A stretch of DNA of 64,000 nt from Lawsonia intracellularis PHE/MN1-00 (GTDB lineage: Bacteria; Desulfobacterota; Desulfovibrionia; Desulfovibrionales; Desulfovibrionaceae), in the NCBI RefSeq assembly GCF_000055945.1, contig NC_008011.1:124001-188000 (forward strand), read 5' to 3'. This document shows positions 9,237-17,823 of the stretch, piece by piece. The notes below the pieces were generated by a model, which had not been told where the DNA came from, did no database searches, and worked only from the letters and a program-made list of their open reading frames with translations. The translations under genes were made by a program, and so were the position numbers. Numbering within the stretch: position 1 is the stretch's first letter; every line of letters begins with the position of its first letter.

Positions 9237-10181
9237 ATGAATAGCAGTATAAGATTGATATGTTATATAGTTTGTTGTTTTTTTATTCTTTCAAAATTGA
9301 GTATGGCTGCTGTTAATTATTCTGATCTAGAAATACTTGTTCAACATAGAATTGTTTTTCAGGAAGGCTCAGATATTGCTTTATTTGGTGATAAACAAAT
9401 TCTTTTCACACAGGATGCTCAGATATTATGTGATGATAATGCTATATTAGATTTTGAGTGTCTATTGGCATCATATCCAGGGGTTATAACTGGAATTATC
9501 ACTGATGAAGAAAAAAGACTTTGGTTAATTGTGAATGGACATAAAGTACTTTATGATGATGGTAAAAAACGTATTTATAGTGAGGCATTATTAAACAGTA
9601 CAGTTAAAGATTCTATGGCTCAACTGTATCCTTTAGAGCCTAGTCGTCCTATCCCTGATGTTGGCATTGCACCAGGACGAGTTCGTTCTTATGCATTATT
9701 AGAGGCAATATATGGTAATAGTAGAGAAGAAGTAGAGAAGCAATTAGTAGGGATTAGGTTTAAAAAAAGAGAAAAAATATGTTTTTTTTCTCATTCTGCA
9801 AAGGCTGCTCAAAGCTTAAAAGATGTTTTTACACAACTTGATACATTATTAGATAAAGATCCTCAGGTTTATGAATATATTTTTCCTTTATCAGGTGGAT
9901 TCGCATGGCGTGTTATTGCAGGAGAAAAGAGGTTAAGTCCACATAGTTACGGTATAGCAATCGATTTACATCCAAAAAAAGGTATATATTGGCGTTTAGT
10001 AAAAGATAGAGAAAAATATTTACAGATACAAAAAGAATATCCAAGTGAGTTAGTAGGCATTTTTGAACAAAGAGGTTTTATTTGGGGCGGGAAATGGTAT
10101 GAATATGACTTTATGCATTTTGAGTATCGACCTGAGTTAATTTATAAAGCAAAGAGAAGTATTCATAATAACGTTATGTAA
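9237..10181 (+). CDS. M15-family D-alanyl-D-alanine carboxypeptidase-like protein
   Basis: A predicted periplasmic zinc peptidase acting on peptidoglycan stem peptides. The N-terminus is a signal sequence (about residues 1-25, ending SMAAVN). The C-terminal third carries the M15/VanY zinc site: His236 and Asp243 in SPHSYGIAIDLHP and His294 in DFMHFEY, with an aromatic-rich stretch (RGFIWGGKWYEYD) between them, as in M15C enzymes. The central 150 residues are specific to this lineage and of unknown role. The ATG is 143 bases after the preceding gene, so an operon with 7168-9093 is plausible but not certain. The exact bond cleaved (D,D- or L,D-) cannot be decided from sequence. Confidence 0.85.
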   Translation: MNSSIRLICYIVCCFFILSKLSMAAVNYSDLEILVQHRIVFQEGSDIALFGDKQILFTQDAQILCDDNAILDFECLLASYPGVITGIITDEEKRLWLIVNGHKVLYDDGKKRIYSEALLNSTVKDSMAQLYPLEPSRPIPDVGIAPGRVRSYALLEAIYGNSREEVEKQLVGIRFKKREKICFFSHSAKAAQSLKDVFTQLDTLLDKDPQVYEYIFPLSGGFAWRVIAGEKRLSPHSYGIAIDLHPKKGIYWRLVKDREKYLQIQKEYPSELVGIFEQRGFIWGGKWYEYDFMHFEYRPELIYKAKRSIHNNVM

Positions 10182-10352
10182 CTATAGTAATAAAAATATA
10201 TTTACTTATCTTGTTTATACTTAAGATAAAAAATAAAATTTGTATAATGCTGTTATAAATAAATAAACTACTAATTATTGGTATTAGCTAAACTAGTATG
10301 AAAAAATATACTGTATTTTTTAAAGACATTTAGTTCTATTTTTATATAGAAA

Positions 10353-12017
10353 TTAAAGTTTAAGATCTAACTCTCCAAGTTTTTCAATAAGTTTCATATT
10401 TTCACTATAGTCTACAGGACAAGAGATAACAGAGACTGTTGAGTCATTAAGTGCTTTCTGTAGTATTGGTAATAGATCTTCTGCTTTAGTTATTCTATAG
10501 CCTTTAGCACCAAATGCTTCTGCATATGTTACAAAGTCTGGGTTAGTGAAATCAACAAATTGGTGTTTACCTATTTCCATATCCATTTTCCATTTTATGA
10601 GACCATATGATTTATCTTCCCAGATAAGGATAACAAAAGGAATTTTTTCTCGAATAGCTGTTTCTATTTCTTGGGAGTTCATCATAAACCCACCATCACC
10701 TGTTACCACAAGAACTTTACAGTCAGGACAAGCTAGTTTTGCAGCTAATGCTCCTGGTAAAGAGAAAGCCATCGTTGATAATCCATTTGAAATAATGCAA
10801 GTAAGAGGAAGATAGGTTGGGTATAGTCGAGCCATCCACATTTTGACAGCTCCTGTATCTACAAGAACAATGTCATCATCTTTCATTGCTTTTCTAATAT
10901 CGCTGATTACTCTTTGTGGTTTAAGAGGATAGTCATCTGCTGATTCTCCATATTCAAGCTCTTCTTTATGCAGCTGGATAATATTAGCTATACCTTTCCA
11001 AGGGGTATGACTGTTTTTAGGAAGCTGTTCACATAACATATTTAGTGTAGCACTAATATCTGCTTGGATAGCTACAGTGATAGGATATGCAATGTCTTCA
11101 TCTTCTGCAATTTGATGAATGTGAATGATGTTTTTATTATTATTTGGATTAATCTTAGATGGAGTAAATTCTTGAAGTTCATATCCAATGCTAATAATGA
11201 GATCTGCTTTATCAAAAGCAAAGTTTTCGTAGTCATGTTTCATAAATCCAATTACACCAAGCAGTAATGGATTTCTATCTGACAGTATGCCTTTTGCCAT
11301 AAATGTTGTAGCTACAGGAATTTGTAATTGTTCCGCAAAACGTTGAAGAGCTTCACTAGCTTTGTTTCTAACAGCTCCATGGCCTACAAGAATAACAGGG
11401 TTTTTTGCATTTACAATGAGTTCTTTAGCTTGTTCTAACATCTTTGGATCTGGATATGAAGTATGCTGAGGACGTGTAAGTAACGGTTTCAAAGAAGTAT
11501 CAATATGCATTTCTTCTACATCTTCTGGCAAGGCAATAAAAACAGCACCTGGTCTTTCAGTTTGAGCAAGTTCAAAGGCTTTTCGTATCATCTCAGGTAC
11601 AGAGTTTGGAGTTAATATGATATCTGCCCATTTTGTAATTGGTTTAAACATGGATACAAGATCAACGTATTGATGAGATTCTTTATAAATACGGTTGAGC
11701 CCAACTTGGGCTGAGATAGCAACAAGAGGTGTACTATCTGTTTGAGCATCTGCAACACCAAGTAAGAGATTGATAGCTCCTGGACCAAGTGTTGATATAC
11801 AGACGCCTGCTTTTCCTGTAAGGCGTCCATAAATATCAGCCATAAATGATGCTCCTTGTTCATGGCGGACAAGAATAAACTTAATAGATGAATTAGCACA
11901 TGCCAAAACTAGATGTAAATTTTCTTCACCAGGTAATCCAAAAATATATTTAACACCTTCTGCTTCTAAACACTCAATAATGAGTTGAGAAACAGTTTTG
12001 ATATTATTTGTATCCAT
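10353..12017 (-). CDS. Acetolactate synthase-like thiamine diphosphate enzyme (AlsS type)
   Basis: A 554-residue three-domain ThDP enzyme. The PYR domain has the activating glutamate Glu53 in RHEQGASF. The central domain shows NPVILVGHGA. The PP domain has the GDGGF motif followed by IWEDKSYG, which parallels the IW-x-D-x-x-Y of catabolic acetolactate synthases. The C-terminus (CPVDYSEN) is also like AlsS/BudB. It would condense two pyruvates to 2-acetolactate. No regulatory small subunit (IlvN) and no acetolactate decarboxylase are adjacent, which favours a catabolic or unusual role; a different 2-oxoacid decarboxylase activity remains possible. AAGGAG precedes the ATG. The permease gene lies 18 bases upstream on the same strand, so both form one transcript. 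Confidence 0.85.
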   Translation of the reverse strand: MDTNNIKTVSQLIIECLEAEGVKYIFGLPGEENLHLVLACANSSIKFILVRHEQGASFMADIYGRLTGKAGVCISTLGPGAINLLLGVADAQTDSTPLVAISAQVGLNRIYKESHQYVDLVSMFKPITKWADIILTPNSVPEMIRKAFELAQTERPGAVFIALPEDVEEMHIDTSLKPLLTRPQHTSYPDPKMLEQAKELIVNAKNPVILVGHGAVRNKASEALQRFAEQLQIPVATTFMAKGILSDRNPLLLGVIGFMKHDYENFAFDKADLIISIGYELQEFTPSKINPNNNKNIIHIHQIAEDEDIAYPITVAIQADISATLNMLCEQLPKNSHTPWKGIANIIQLHKEELEYGESADDYPLKPQRVISDIRKAMKDDDIVLVDTGAVKMWMARLYPTYLPLTCIISNGLSTMAFSLPGALAAKLACPDCKVLVVTGDGGFMMNSQEIETAIREKIPFVILIWEDKSYGLIKWKMDMEIGKHQFVDFTNPDFVTYAEAFGAKGYRITKAEDLLPILQKALNDSTVSVISCPVDYSENMKLIEKLGELDLKL

Positions 12018-12035
12018 AAAAATTCTCCTTATATT

Positions 12036-12965
12036 TTACTTGAGTAGCCAGATAAATAGCCCCATTGTGATAATGGATAAGGTAGTACTGATAAAGAGTA
12101 TAGAAGCCATTTCACGTTCTGCTGTATGGTATTGAACAGCAAGGATGACTGTTATGGAAGCAGTTGGTATTGCCATGGATAATACTGATTCCATAGTTTG
12201 TTCATGAGGGAGTTGAAGTAACATTGCTAATAACCAGACTATAAAAGGTATAATTATATTACGACTAATAACTGAAATAACAACAGGGAAATTTAGTGTG
12301 ACACGTTGAGCAAATAAAACAATGCCTGATGCAAATAGAGCAACTCCACCTGTTGCTTTACCAAGTAATGTTAAAGAATCATTAATAGATGTGGGAAATT
12401 GAATATTAAATACAATAAAAACAAGAGCAAGTAATGGAGCCCATACAACAGGTTGACGTAATGCATTAAGAATATGTTTATAGAAATTATTCTTATTACT
12501 TTCAGATAATGTAGATATAGAGAGTAATACTAAACTGACAGGAACTTGGAAAAGGTTCATAATAATACTTGAAATAGCTATGGCAACAGCACTTTCAATA
12601 CCAAAAAGATATCCTAATACAGGGACCCCTACAAAGGGAACAGCAGGTCCACTTATGGCTAGTGCTTGCAGTGCTGCACTTCCTAAGTCTTGTTTAAAGA
12701 CAATTCGAGATATTAGAAAAACACCTAAAAAACCTCCAATCATTGCAATGCATATGAGAAAGAATAATCCCCAATCAGAAACTAATTGTTCCTTAGGGAT
12801 AAGAACCATACTAGAAAATAATGTTAGAGGTAGTGCATATAACATAACCATTTGGTTTAGTATTGTTGCTTGCTCTATATTAAAGTCTTTATGCCATCCA
12901 GCAAGTACACCTAAAAGAAGTGTGATTACAATAGGTAATAAAGCTCCAATTATAGTATCTAACAT
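12036..12965 (-). CDS. Auxin efflux carrier (AEC) family permease
   Basis: A 309-residue inner-membrane protein with about ten hydrophobic segments spread over its length. The N-terminal MLDTIIGALLPIVITLLLGVL and the central gap before NALRQPVVWAPLLALVF, which is the conserved repeat junction (LRQPxVWAP), identify the AEC/MdcF family of carboxylate or small organic anion transporters. It is cotranscribed with the acetolactate synthase-like gene. AEC permeases next to ThDP-dependent enzymes often move the enzyme's substrate or product, so pyruvate or another 2-oxoacid is a reasonable guess, but only a guess. GGAACG lies just upstream of the ATG. Confidence 0.88.
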   Translation of the reverse strand: MLDTIIGALLPIVITLLLGVLAGWHKDFNIEQATILNQMVMLYALPLTLFSSMVLIPKEQLVSDWGLFFLICIAMIGGFLGVFLISRIVFKQDLGSAALQALAISGPAVPFVGVPVLGYLFGIESAVAIAISSIIMNLFQVPVSLVLLSISTLSESNKNNFYKHILNALRQPVVWAPLLALVFIVFNIQFPTSINDSLTLLGKATGGVALFASGIVLFAQRVTLNFPVVISVISRNIIIPFIVWLLAMLLQLPHEQTMESVLSMAIPTASITVILAVQYHTAEREMASILFISTTLSIITMGLFIWLLK

Positions 12966-13266
12966 TGGTTACGTTCCTTATACATAAGAAGTAAAGCAAA
13001 CAATAGTAAAAATATTACAGTTAAATTAAAGATCAACAAGATAGTAATCAATGATAATAAACAAGTAGTTGTGGATGATACATGCATTATTTAACTTTAT
13101 TGCAGTATATCTAATTTTATTACTATGCGTTAATTAGTAATAGTAGATAAAAATGAATATTATATCTAATATATATATATATTAGATATAAAGGAGGCTC
13201 TCATTCTTTGAGTAGTTATCTTAATCTTAATGATTATAATTTTATATAATTTTTAAGAGGTAATTA
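12966..13266. other. Intergenic region with a 30-bp perfect palindrome
   Basis: AT-rich region between the permease operon and the aldolase gene, both on the minus strand. It contains the palindrome described at 13161-13190 and, on the plus strand, an AAGGAGG element directly after it. The element is followed ten bases later by a TTG that opens a 13-codon frame (13208-13249). I do not regard that frame as a proven gene. Confidence 0.5.
13161..13190. repeat. 30-bp perfect palindrome of TA-rich sequence
   Basis: The two 15-base arms (first arm TATATCTAATATATA) are exact reverse complements with no loop. It could be an operator for the permease operon or the aldolase gene, or could extrude as a cruciform. 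It lacks the GC-rich stem of a normal terminator. An AAGGAGG sequence begins at 13191. Confidence 0.6.
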
Positions 13267-14166
13267 TTAAAGTAATCCTACTTTTTTCATTAACTGTTGC
13301 ATAGTAGATTTATCTTTATCTGAAAGAGTGGAAGGTAATGGACTTCTACAGGGTCCACCATAATAACCTAGGCAGTCTAATGCATATTTAAGTCCTGTAA
13401 TACCAAATCCGGAAGTAATAGCTGCATTGAGTTCAAGAATATCCATTTGTAATTTTTTTGCTTTATTATGTTCACCTTCATGAAATGCTTTTATAATAGC
13501 TTTACAGTAGTCAGGAGCAATATTTGCATAAGCCATTGTTCCACCACATCCACCCATATATAATGTAGGTAATAAAAAACTTGCTGAACCAGCAATTACT
13601 GAAAAACCTGGTGCACTATCATGAATAATTGTAGAAAGTTGGATAATATCTCCGCTACTATCCTTTATTCCTATGATATTATCATGGCGTGATGCAGATA
13701 TACTTACCCATGCAGGTATATTTAAAGCAGTATTCCTTGGGATATTATAGAGTAATACAGGAGAAGTAGATTGATCAGCAACTCTAAGGAAGTAATCTAA
13801 CATAACTTCAGGGTTACTAACAGTATTTCTATAATATGTGGGATTTATGACAACTACACCATCGACTTCAGCTAATGAAGCTTCTTTACATAATGTTAAT
13901 GTAGAGTATTCTGATTCACATCCTACTCCAGCAAGAACAATTTTTTCAAGAGGAAAGTGCTCTCTAGCTAAAGAGATAAGCTTTATTTTTTCTAATTCAG
14001 ATAATGATACTGCTTCTCCATTTGAGCCAAGTACTAAAATACCATCTAGCGTTGTTTTTCCAAATTGTTTAATATTTTCTATAAATTTATCCCATGCAAT
14101 TTCTCCACTAGCATAAAAAGGAGTTGGAACAGGTGCAAATACACCGTATAACGTACACTCTTCCAT
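13267..14166 (-). CDS. DapA/N-acetylneuraminate lyase superfamily aldolase
   Basis: A 299-residue class I aldolase with a TIM-barrel fold. The Schiff-base lysine is Lys168 in IGIKDSSGD and the catalytic tyrosine is Tyr140 in YNIPRNT. The substrate-carboxylate loop reads GSNGEA (residues 48-52) instead of the GTTGE of true dihydrodipicolinate synthase. In addition, the Arg that binds the distal carboxylate in YN[VI]PGRT is displaced (YNIPRNT). These changes point to a 4-hydroxy-2-oxoglutarate or related 2-oxoacid aldolase rather than DapA, though a DapA role is not excluded. The frame extends 29 codons upstream, but AGGAAG immediately before the ATG ending at 14166 fixes the start as MEECTLYG. 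It lies upstream of the AEC permease operon on the same strand and may share its metabolism. Confidence 0.85.
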   Translation of the reverse strand: MEECTLYGVFAPVPTPFYASGEIAWDKFIENIKQFGKTTLDGILVLGSNGEAVSLSELEKIKLISLAREHFPLEKIVLAGVGCESEYSTLTLCKEASLAEVDGVVVINPTYYRNTVSNPEVMLDYFLRVADQSTSPVLLYNIPRNTALNIPAWVSISASRHDNIIGIKDSSGDIIQLSTIIHDSAPGFSVIAGSASFLLPTLYMGGCGGTMAYANIAPDYCKAIIKAFHEGEHNKAKKLQMDILELNAAITSGFGITGLKYALDCLGYYGGPCRSPLPSTLSDKDKSTMQQLMKKVGLL

Positions 14167-14557
14167 AATATCTTCCTTTATTGTGTTATTTAGTAGTATT
14201 ATATAACTGTATATTATAATAATTATATCATAATAAAAGTAATTATACTTCAATAGTATATTATTTATAATAAGTTATTATATTTAATATTCCATTTTTA
14301 TATAACTAAAATTATTACATTTACGTTATTATATAAGTAGTATATTATAGGAAGAGATATTAAGTAGTATTCAGTATGTATAGGTAGGTAAAAGTTCACT
14401 ACACAAGGAGTAAAAGTAAAAAAGTTTTTTCAATCTTACTATTTACTATATAGGTATACCTAGTTTTTCGCTTGTGTTAGGATAACTATTGATAAATAAT
14501 GTATATGGTTAGACGTTATGTGGTTAGATCCTTAGTTACACTAATAAGGTAAATAAG
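14167..14557. promoter_or_regulatory. Region upstream of the aldolase gene, downstream of tRNA-Arg
   Basis: About 390 bases of AT-rich sequence that should hold the aldolase promoter and the tRNA-Arg terminator on the minus strand. I see no coding remnant and no clear hairpin. Confidence 0.35.
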
Positions 14558-14634
14558 TGGTGCGCCCGGGAGGAATCGAACCCCCGGCCAAGAGCTTAGA
14601 AGGCTCCTGCTCTATCCTACTGAGCTACGGACGC
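14558..14634 (-). tRNA. tRNA-Arg (anticodon TCT)
   Basis: Read on the minus strand, the gene begins GCGTCCGTAGCTCAGT and ends CGGGCGCACCA. It has a seven-pair acceptor stem containing one G-T pair, an A discriminator and an encoded CCA. The anticodon loop CTTCTAA (plus-strand 14596-14602) places anticodon TCT at 14598-14600. The T arm contains GGTTCGATTCC. It decodes AGA/AGG, codons much used in this AT-rich genome. Confidence 0.95.
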
Positions 14635-14758
14635 AACGATTTTTTTCTTAGGATATGAATGATTAAAGGTCAAGAAGAATTATCTTGTTATTTTGTTGAA
14701 AGAATGAAGTATATAGTCTATTCACAAACCTATCTTATTGTATTACATGGAGGTTTTC

Positions 14759-15481
14759 ATGTATAGACTTTATAGCATTATCCTATGTATAGTTATCCTG
14801 TGTTCTGGTTGTTCTTTATGGACTAGAATAAAGAAAGCAATAAAGAGTAATGATACTATACAAGAAGAAGTATTAAATGAAGCTGAAGCTGGTACTATAG
14901 CTGAAGCACTTTCTGAACTAGATGCAGATAGAGAAAAAGAGAGTTCAACTTATTTAAACAAGATTTCTGATAAAAAGACAAACATTGACCCTGAATCTGT
15001 TGAAAAAAATACTCAACATGTGAAGTCTGTAGATCCGTCGCCTTCTTTAGATGAAACAATACCAAAAAAGAAGGTACAGATAGATAATAATAATAATAAG
15101 TTAAGCCAATCACAAGAACAAAAAATGTATAAAGATGCTCTTCATCTATATGAGCTGCATAAGTATAATGAGTCTATAACGCTTTTTGATCAGTTTATGG
15201 AAAAATATCCTAAAAGTCGCTTGATGCCAAATGCTCTTTATTGGAAAGGAGAAAATTTATACGCACAACAGAAGTTTGCTGATGCTATTTTTATGTTTAA
15301 ATCCGTTACAGCAACATATCCAAAACATCAGAAAGCTTCGGATGCTTTATTAAAAGTAGGAATGTCATATAGAGCGCTAGGAGATCAAGATAATGCAACG
15401 TTGCATTTTAGAGCACTATATGAGGATTATCCAAAATCGACAGCTGTACAACGTGCACAAAAATTAGGAATCAAACCATGA
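14759..15481 (+). CDS. YbgF/CpoB-like TPR lipoprotein
   Basis: A 240-residue outer-membrane or periplasmic lipoprotein. The signal peptide ends in CSGC, with Cys18 as probable lipid site. The middle is charged and disordered. The last 120 residues carry three tetratricopeptide repeats of the YbgF type (YNESITLFDQFMEKYPKS, then GENLYAQQKFADAIFMFKSV, then GDQDNATLHFRALYEDYP). YbgF/CpoB coordinates peptidoglycan synthesis with Tol-Pal-driven outer-membrane constriction. The Tol-Pal genes are not adjacent here. The frame extends seven codons upstream to 14738, but the GGAGG lies between the two ATGs, so MYRLYS at 14759 is the start. dprA follows closely and is probably cotranscribed. Confidence 0.82.
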   Translation: MYRLYSIILCIVILCSGCSLWTRIKKAIKSNDTIQEEVLNEAEAGTIAEALSELDADREKESSTYLNKISDKKTNIDPESVEKNTQHVKSVDPSPSLDETIPKKKVQIDNNNNKLSQSQEQKMYKDALHLYELHKYNESITLFDQFMEKYPKSRLMPNALYWKGENLYAQQKFADAIFMFKSVTATYPKHQKASDALLKVGMSYRALGDQDNATLHFRALYEDYPKSTAVQRAQKLGIKP

Positions 15482-15512
15482 AAAAATGGAATACTTCTTT
15501 GGAGGGGTTTCT

Positions 15513-16751
15513 TTGACCAAGAAGTTATTTCATAGTAGTGCTCTTGGGGCATTAGATGCAGTAAGTCGAAAAGAATTTTGGGCATCTTTAGCTTTAAAAT
15601 ATACAAAAGGTCTTGGAGGACGTACATATAAAAAACTTTTAACTTCTTTTGGTTCAGCATTTGAGGCATTACAACAGGTAAAAAAGTGGAAACAGCTTGG
15701 AATACCAAGTGATAAGTCTTTAGGCATACTTTCCGATTCATGGAGAGCAGGGGCTAAAAAAGAATGGGAGGCAGTTCGAGGTTGTTATGGAACAATTTTG
15801 CTTTGGACTGATCCACGCTACCCTAATTTGCTTAAGGAAATTTCTGATCCACCACTTTTTCTATACTGTTTAGGCGATATATCGTTACTTGAAAATCCTT
15901 GTATAGCTATTGTAGGAACAAGAAAATGTTCTATAGAAGGCATTAGAGTTACAAGAGCTTTTGCAAAAGGATTAGCAACTGCTGGAATAACAGTTGTTTC
16001 TGGTATGGCGTTAGGTATAGATCGTGAAGCACACCTTTCTTCTATTGATTTTCCTGGTAAAACTATTGGAGTACTTGGTTCAGGAATTAACATAAGTTAT
16101 CCACGTCAAAATAGTGATGTAAGGGAATTACTTGTTAATAAAGGTCTTCTCATTTCTGAGTATGCTCCTGGTACTCGTCCAGAGCCTGGATTTTTTCCTA
16201 CAAGAAATAGGATTATTAGTGGACTGTCTTTAGGTGTTCTTATTGTAGAAGCAGCACTTCATAGTGGTAGTCTTATCACGGCACGTTTAGCGCTTGAGCA
16301 AAATCGTTCTGTATATGCTATCCCAGGAGCAATTGGTTCTCCATTTGCAGAAGGTTGTCAAGATCTTATTCGTGAAGGAGCAAGACCTATTTTTTCTGTT
16401 GATGATATATTACACGATTTGTCAGAATCGCTAAAAGGATTTATTAATCAGTATAATAAACAGGATATTATATATAAAGAAAAAAAAGAGGGTTTGGAGG
16501 AGCAAGATATCATGCTTTCTCTTCCTGCTTCTAATGATAAAACAACTGTTATTAATAAACAAAGTCAATATAAAACATTTGGAAAGATAGAACGACAGAT
16601 AATAGATATTATCAGACTAGAGCCAAAAGATATTGATCAACTGTGTCAGTTATTGCAACTTCCAGCTGAAGAAATAAGTCCAATACTTATTATTTTAGAA
16701 ATTGAGGGAATTATTAAACGTCTTCCTAATACACAGTATGTTTTAGCATAA
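15513..16751 (+). CDS. dprA: DNA processing protein DprA/Smf
   Basis: Loads RecA onto incoming single-stranded DNA during transformation. It is widespread even in non-competent bacteria. The protein has an N-terminal helix-hairpin-helix-like segment (LGGRTYKKLLTSFGSAFEAL). The Rossmann-like DNA-binding domain runs through AIVGTRKCS, VVSGMALGIDREAH, GSGINISYPRQN, EYAPGTRPEPGFFPTRNRII and SGSLITARLALEQ. A charged linker and a C-terminal winged helix (IIRLEPKDIDQLCQLL) follow. An ATG at 15486 opens the same frame, but a strong GGAGGGG stands 7 bases before the TTG at 15513 inside that extension. I therefore choose the TTG start (protein of 412 residues beginning TKKLFHSS). xerC follows 66 bases downstream, as in Desulfovibrio-like genomes. 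Confidence 0.93.
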   Translation: MTKKLFHSSALGALDAVSRKEFWASLALKYTKGLGGRTYKKLLTSFGSAFEALQQVKKWKQLGIPSDKSLGILSDSWRAGAKKEWEAVRGCYGTILLWTDPRYPNLLKEISDPPLFLYCLGDISLLENPCIAIVGTRKCSIEGIRVTRAFAKGLATAGITVVSGMALGIDREAHLSSIDFPGKTIGVLGSGINISYPRQNSDVRELLVNKGLLISEYAPGTRPEPGFFPTRNRIISGLSLGVLIVEAALHSGSLITARLALEQNRSVYAIPGAIGSPFAEGCQDLIREGARPIFSVDDILHDLSESLKGFINQYNKQDIIYKEKKEGLEEQDIMLSLPASNDKTTVINKQSQYKTFGKIERQIIDIIRLEPKDIDQLCQLLQLPAEEISPILIILEIEGIIKRLPNTQYVLA

Positions 16752-16817
16752 TATCTATGTAAAAGCTTATTGAACTTTTTTAATAACACATAACAAATAG
16801 TACTTATTATCTATTCT

Positions 16818-17759
16818 ATGCAACTTCCAGCAGTAACAGAAACATTTTTATCATGGCTTAATCTTCATAAGGGATTTTCTTTAGCAACACAGGATGCCTA
16901 TAGAAGAGATATATCTCAGTTTGAAGTATATCTTAGAACAATTGGACTTACTCTTGAGCATCCAGAACATATTAATAAAAAGCATATTCAACAGTTTTCT
17001 GCTTCATTATATTATAAAAAGTTAACAAGGACATCTATAGCTCGAAAGTTAGCAGCATTACGTTCCCTTTTCCGTTATCTTTTAAAAACACACCATATAA
17101 AAGATAATCCTGCAGTTGGCGTACATAATCCTAAACAACATGTAAAATATCCTGAGATACTTAACGTAGATCAAGTATTTTTGTTATTGAAGGGAGCAAA
17201 CAATATATTAAAGACATCACATACAGGGTTAGAATTAGCTATTGCACATAGAAATAATGCATTATTAGAACTTCTATATGGTTCTGGTTTACGTATTTCA
17301 GAAGCATTATGTCTTAATGTGTCTGACATAAGAACAGAAGATGGATTTGTACGAGTCATTGGAAAAGGGAATAAAGAGAGGTTAGCGCCACTAAGTGATA
17401 CTTCTATTGTAGCATTAGAAGAATGGTTAGCTATTAGACATATGGTAGCAACATTAGGGGAACAAGCACTTTTTGTAGGCGTTAGAGGTAAACGATTGCA
17501 TAGGAGACAGACAATAAGGATACTTGAAGAACTGTGTCTACAAGCAGGACTTCCATTAACTACTGCTCCTCATACATTACGACATTCTTTTGCAACACAC
17601 CTCCTTGAAGGAGGTGCAAACTTGCGTGCTGTTCAGGAACTATTGGGTCATGCTAGATTATCAACTACACAACGCTATACACACATAACGCTAGATAAGT
17701 TAATTCAAGCCTATGATAAAGCACATCCTTTTTCAGGTACTCTACGGTTAAAAAATTAA
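16818..17759 (+). CDS. xerC: Tyrosine recombinase XerC
   Basis: Site-specific recombinase that resolves chromosome dimers at dif together with XerD. The 313 residues contain an N-terminal SAM-like core-binding domain (1-100) and the catalytic domain with all six active-site residues: Arg159 (GSGLRISEAL), Lys183 (IGKGNKER), His252 and Arg255 (HTLRHSFATH), His278 (LGHARLSTT) and the nucleophile Tyr287 (TQRYTHI). Its place directly after dprA, the chromosome-wide conserved order, and the absence of neighbouring phage genes support XerC rather than a phage integrase. No dif site is visible in this window. Confidence 0.9.
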   Translation: MQLPAVTETFLSWLNLHKGFSLATQDAYRRDISQFEVYLRTIGLTLEHPEHINKKHIQQFSASLYYKKLTRTSIARKLAALRSLFRYLLKTHHIKDNPAVGVHNPKQHVKYPEILNVDQVFLLLKGANNILKTSHTGLELAIAHRNNALLELLYGSGLRISEALCLNVSDIRTEDGFVRVIGKGNKERLAPLSDTSIVALEEWLAIRHMVATLGEQALFVGVRGKRLHRRQTIRILEELCLQAGLPLTTAPHTLRHSFATHLLEGGANLRAVQELLGHARLSTTQRYTHITLDKLIQAYDKAHPFSGTLRLKN

Positions 17760-17823
17760 ATAATAGAAACCAAAAATGGAAGTTTGGCAGGATTATATAA
17801 TAAAAGTAATATTTCTTATCTAG

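Noticed and set aside
16818-17759. XerC as a phage integrase marking an island
   Set aside because: Length, all catalytic residues and position directly after dprA match the housekeeping recombinase, and no phage genes adjoin it.
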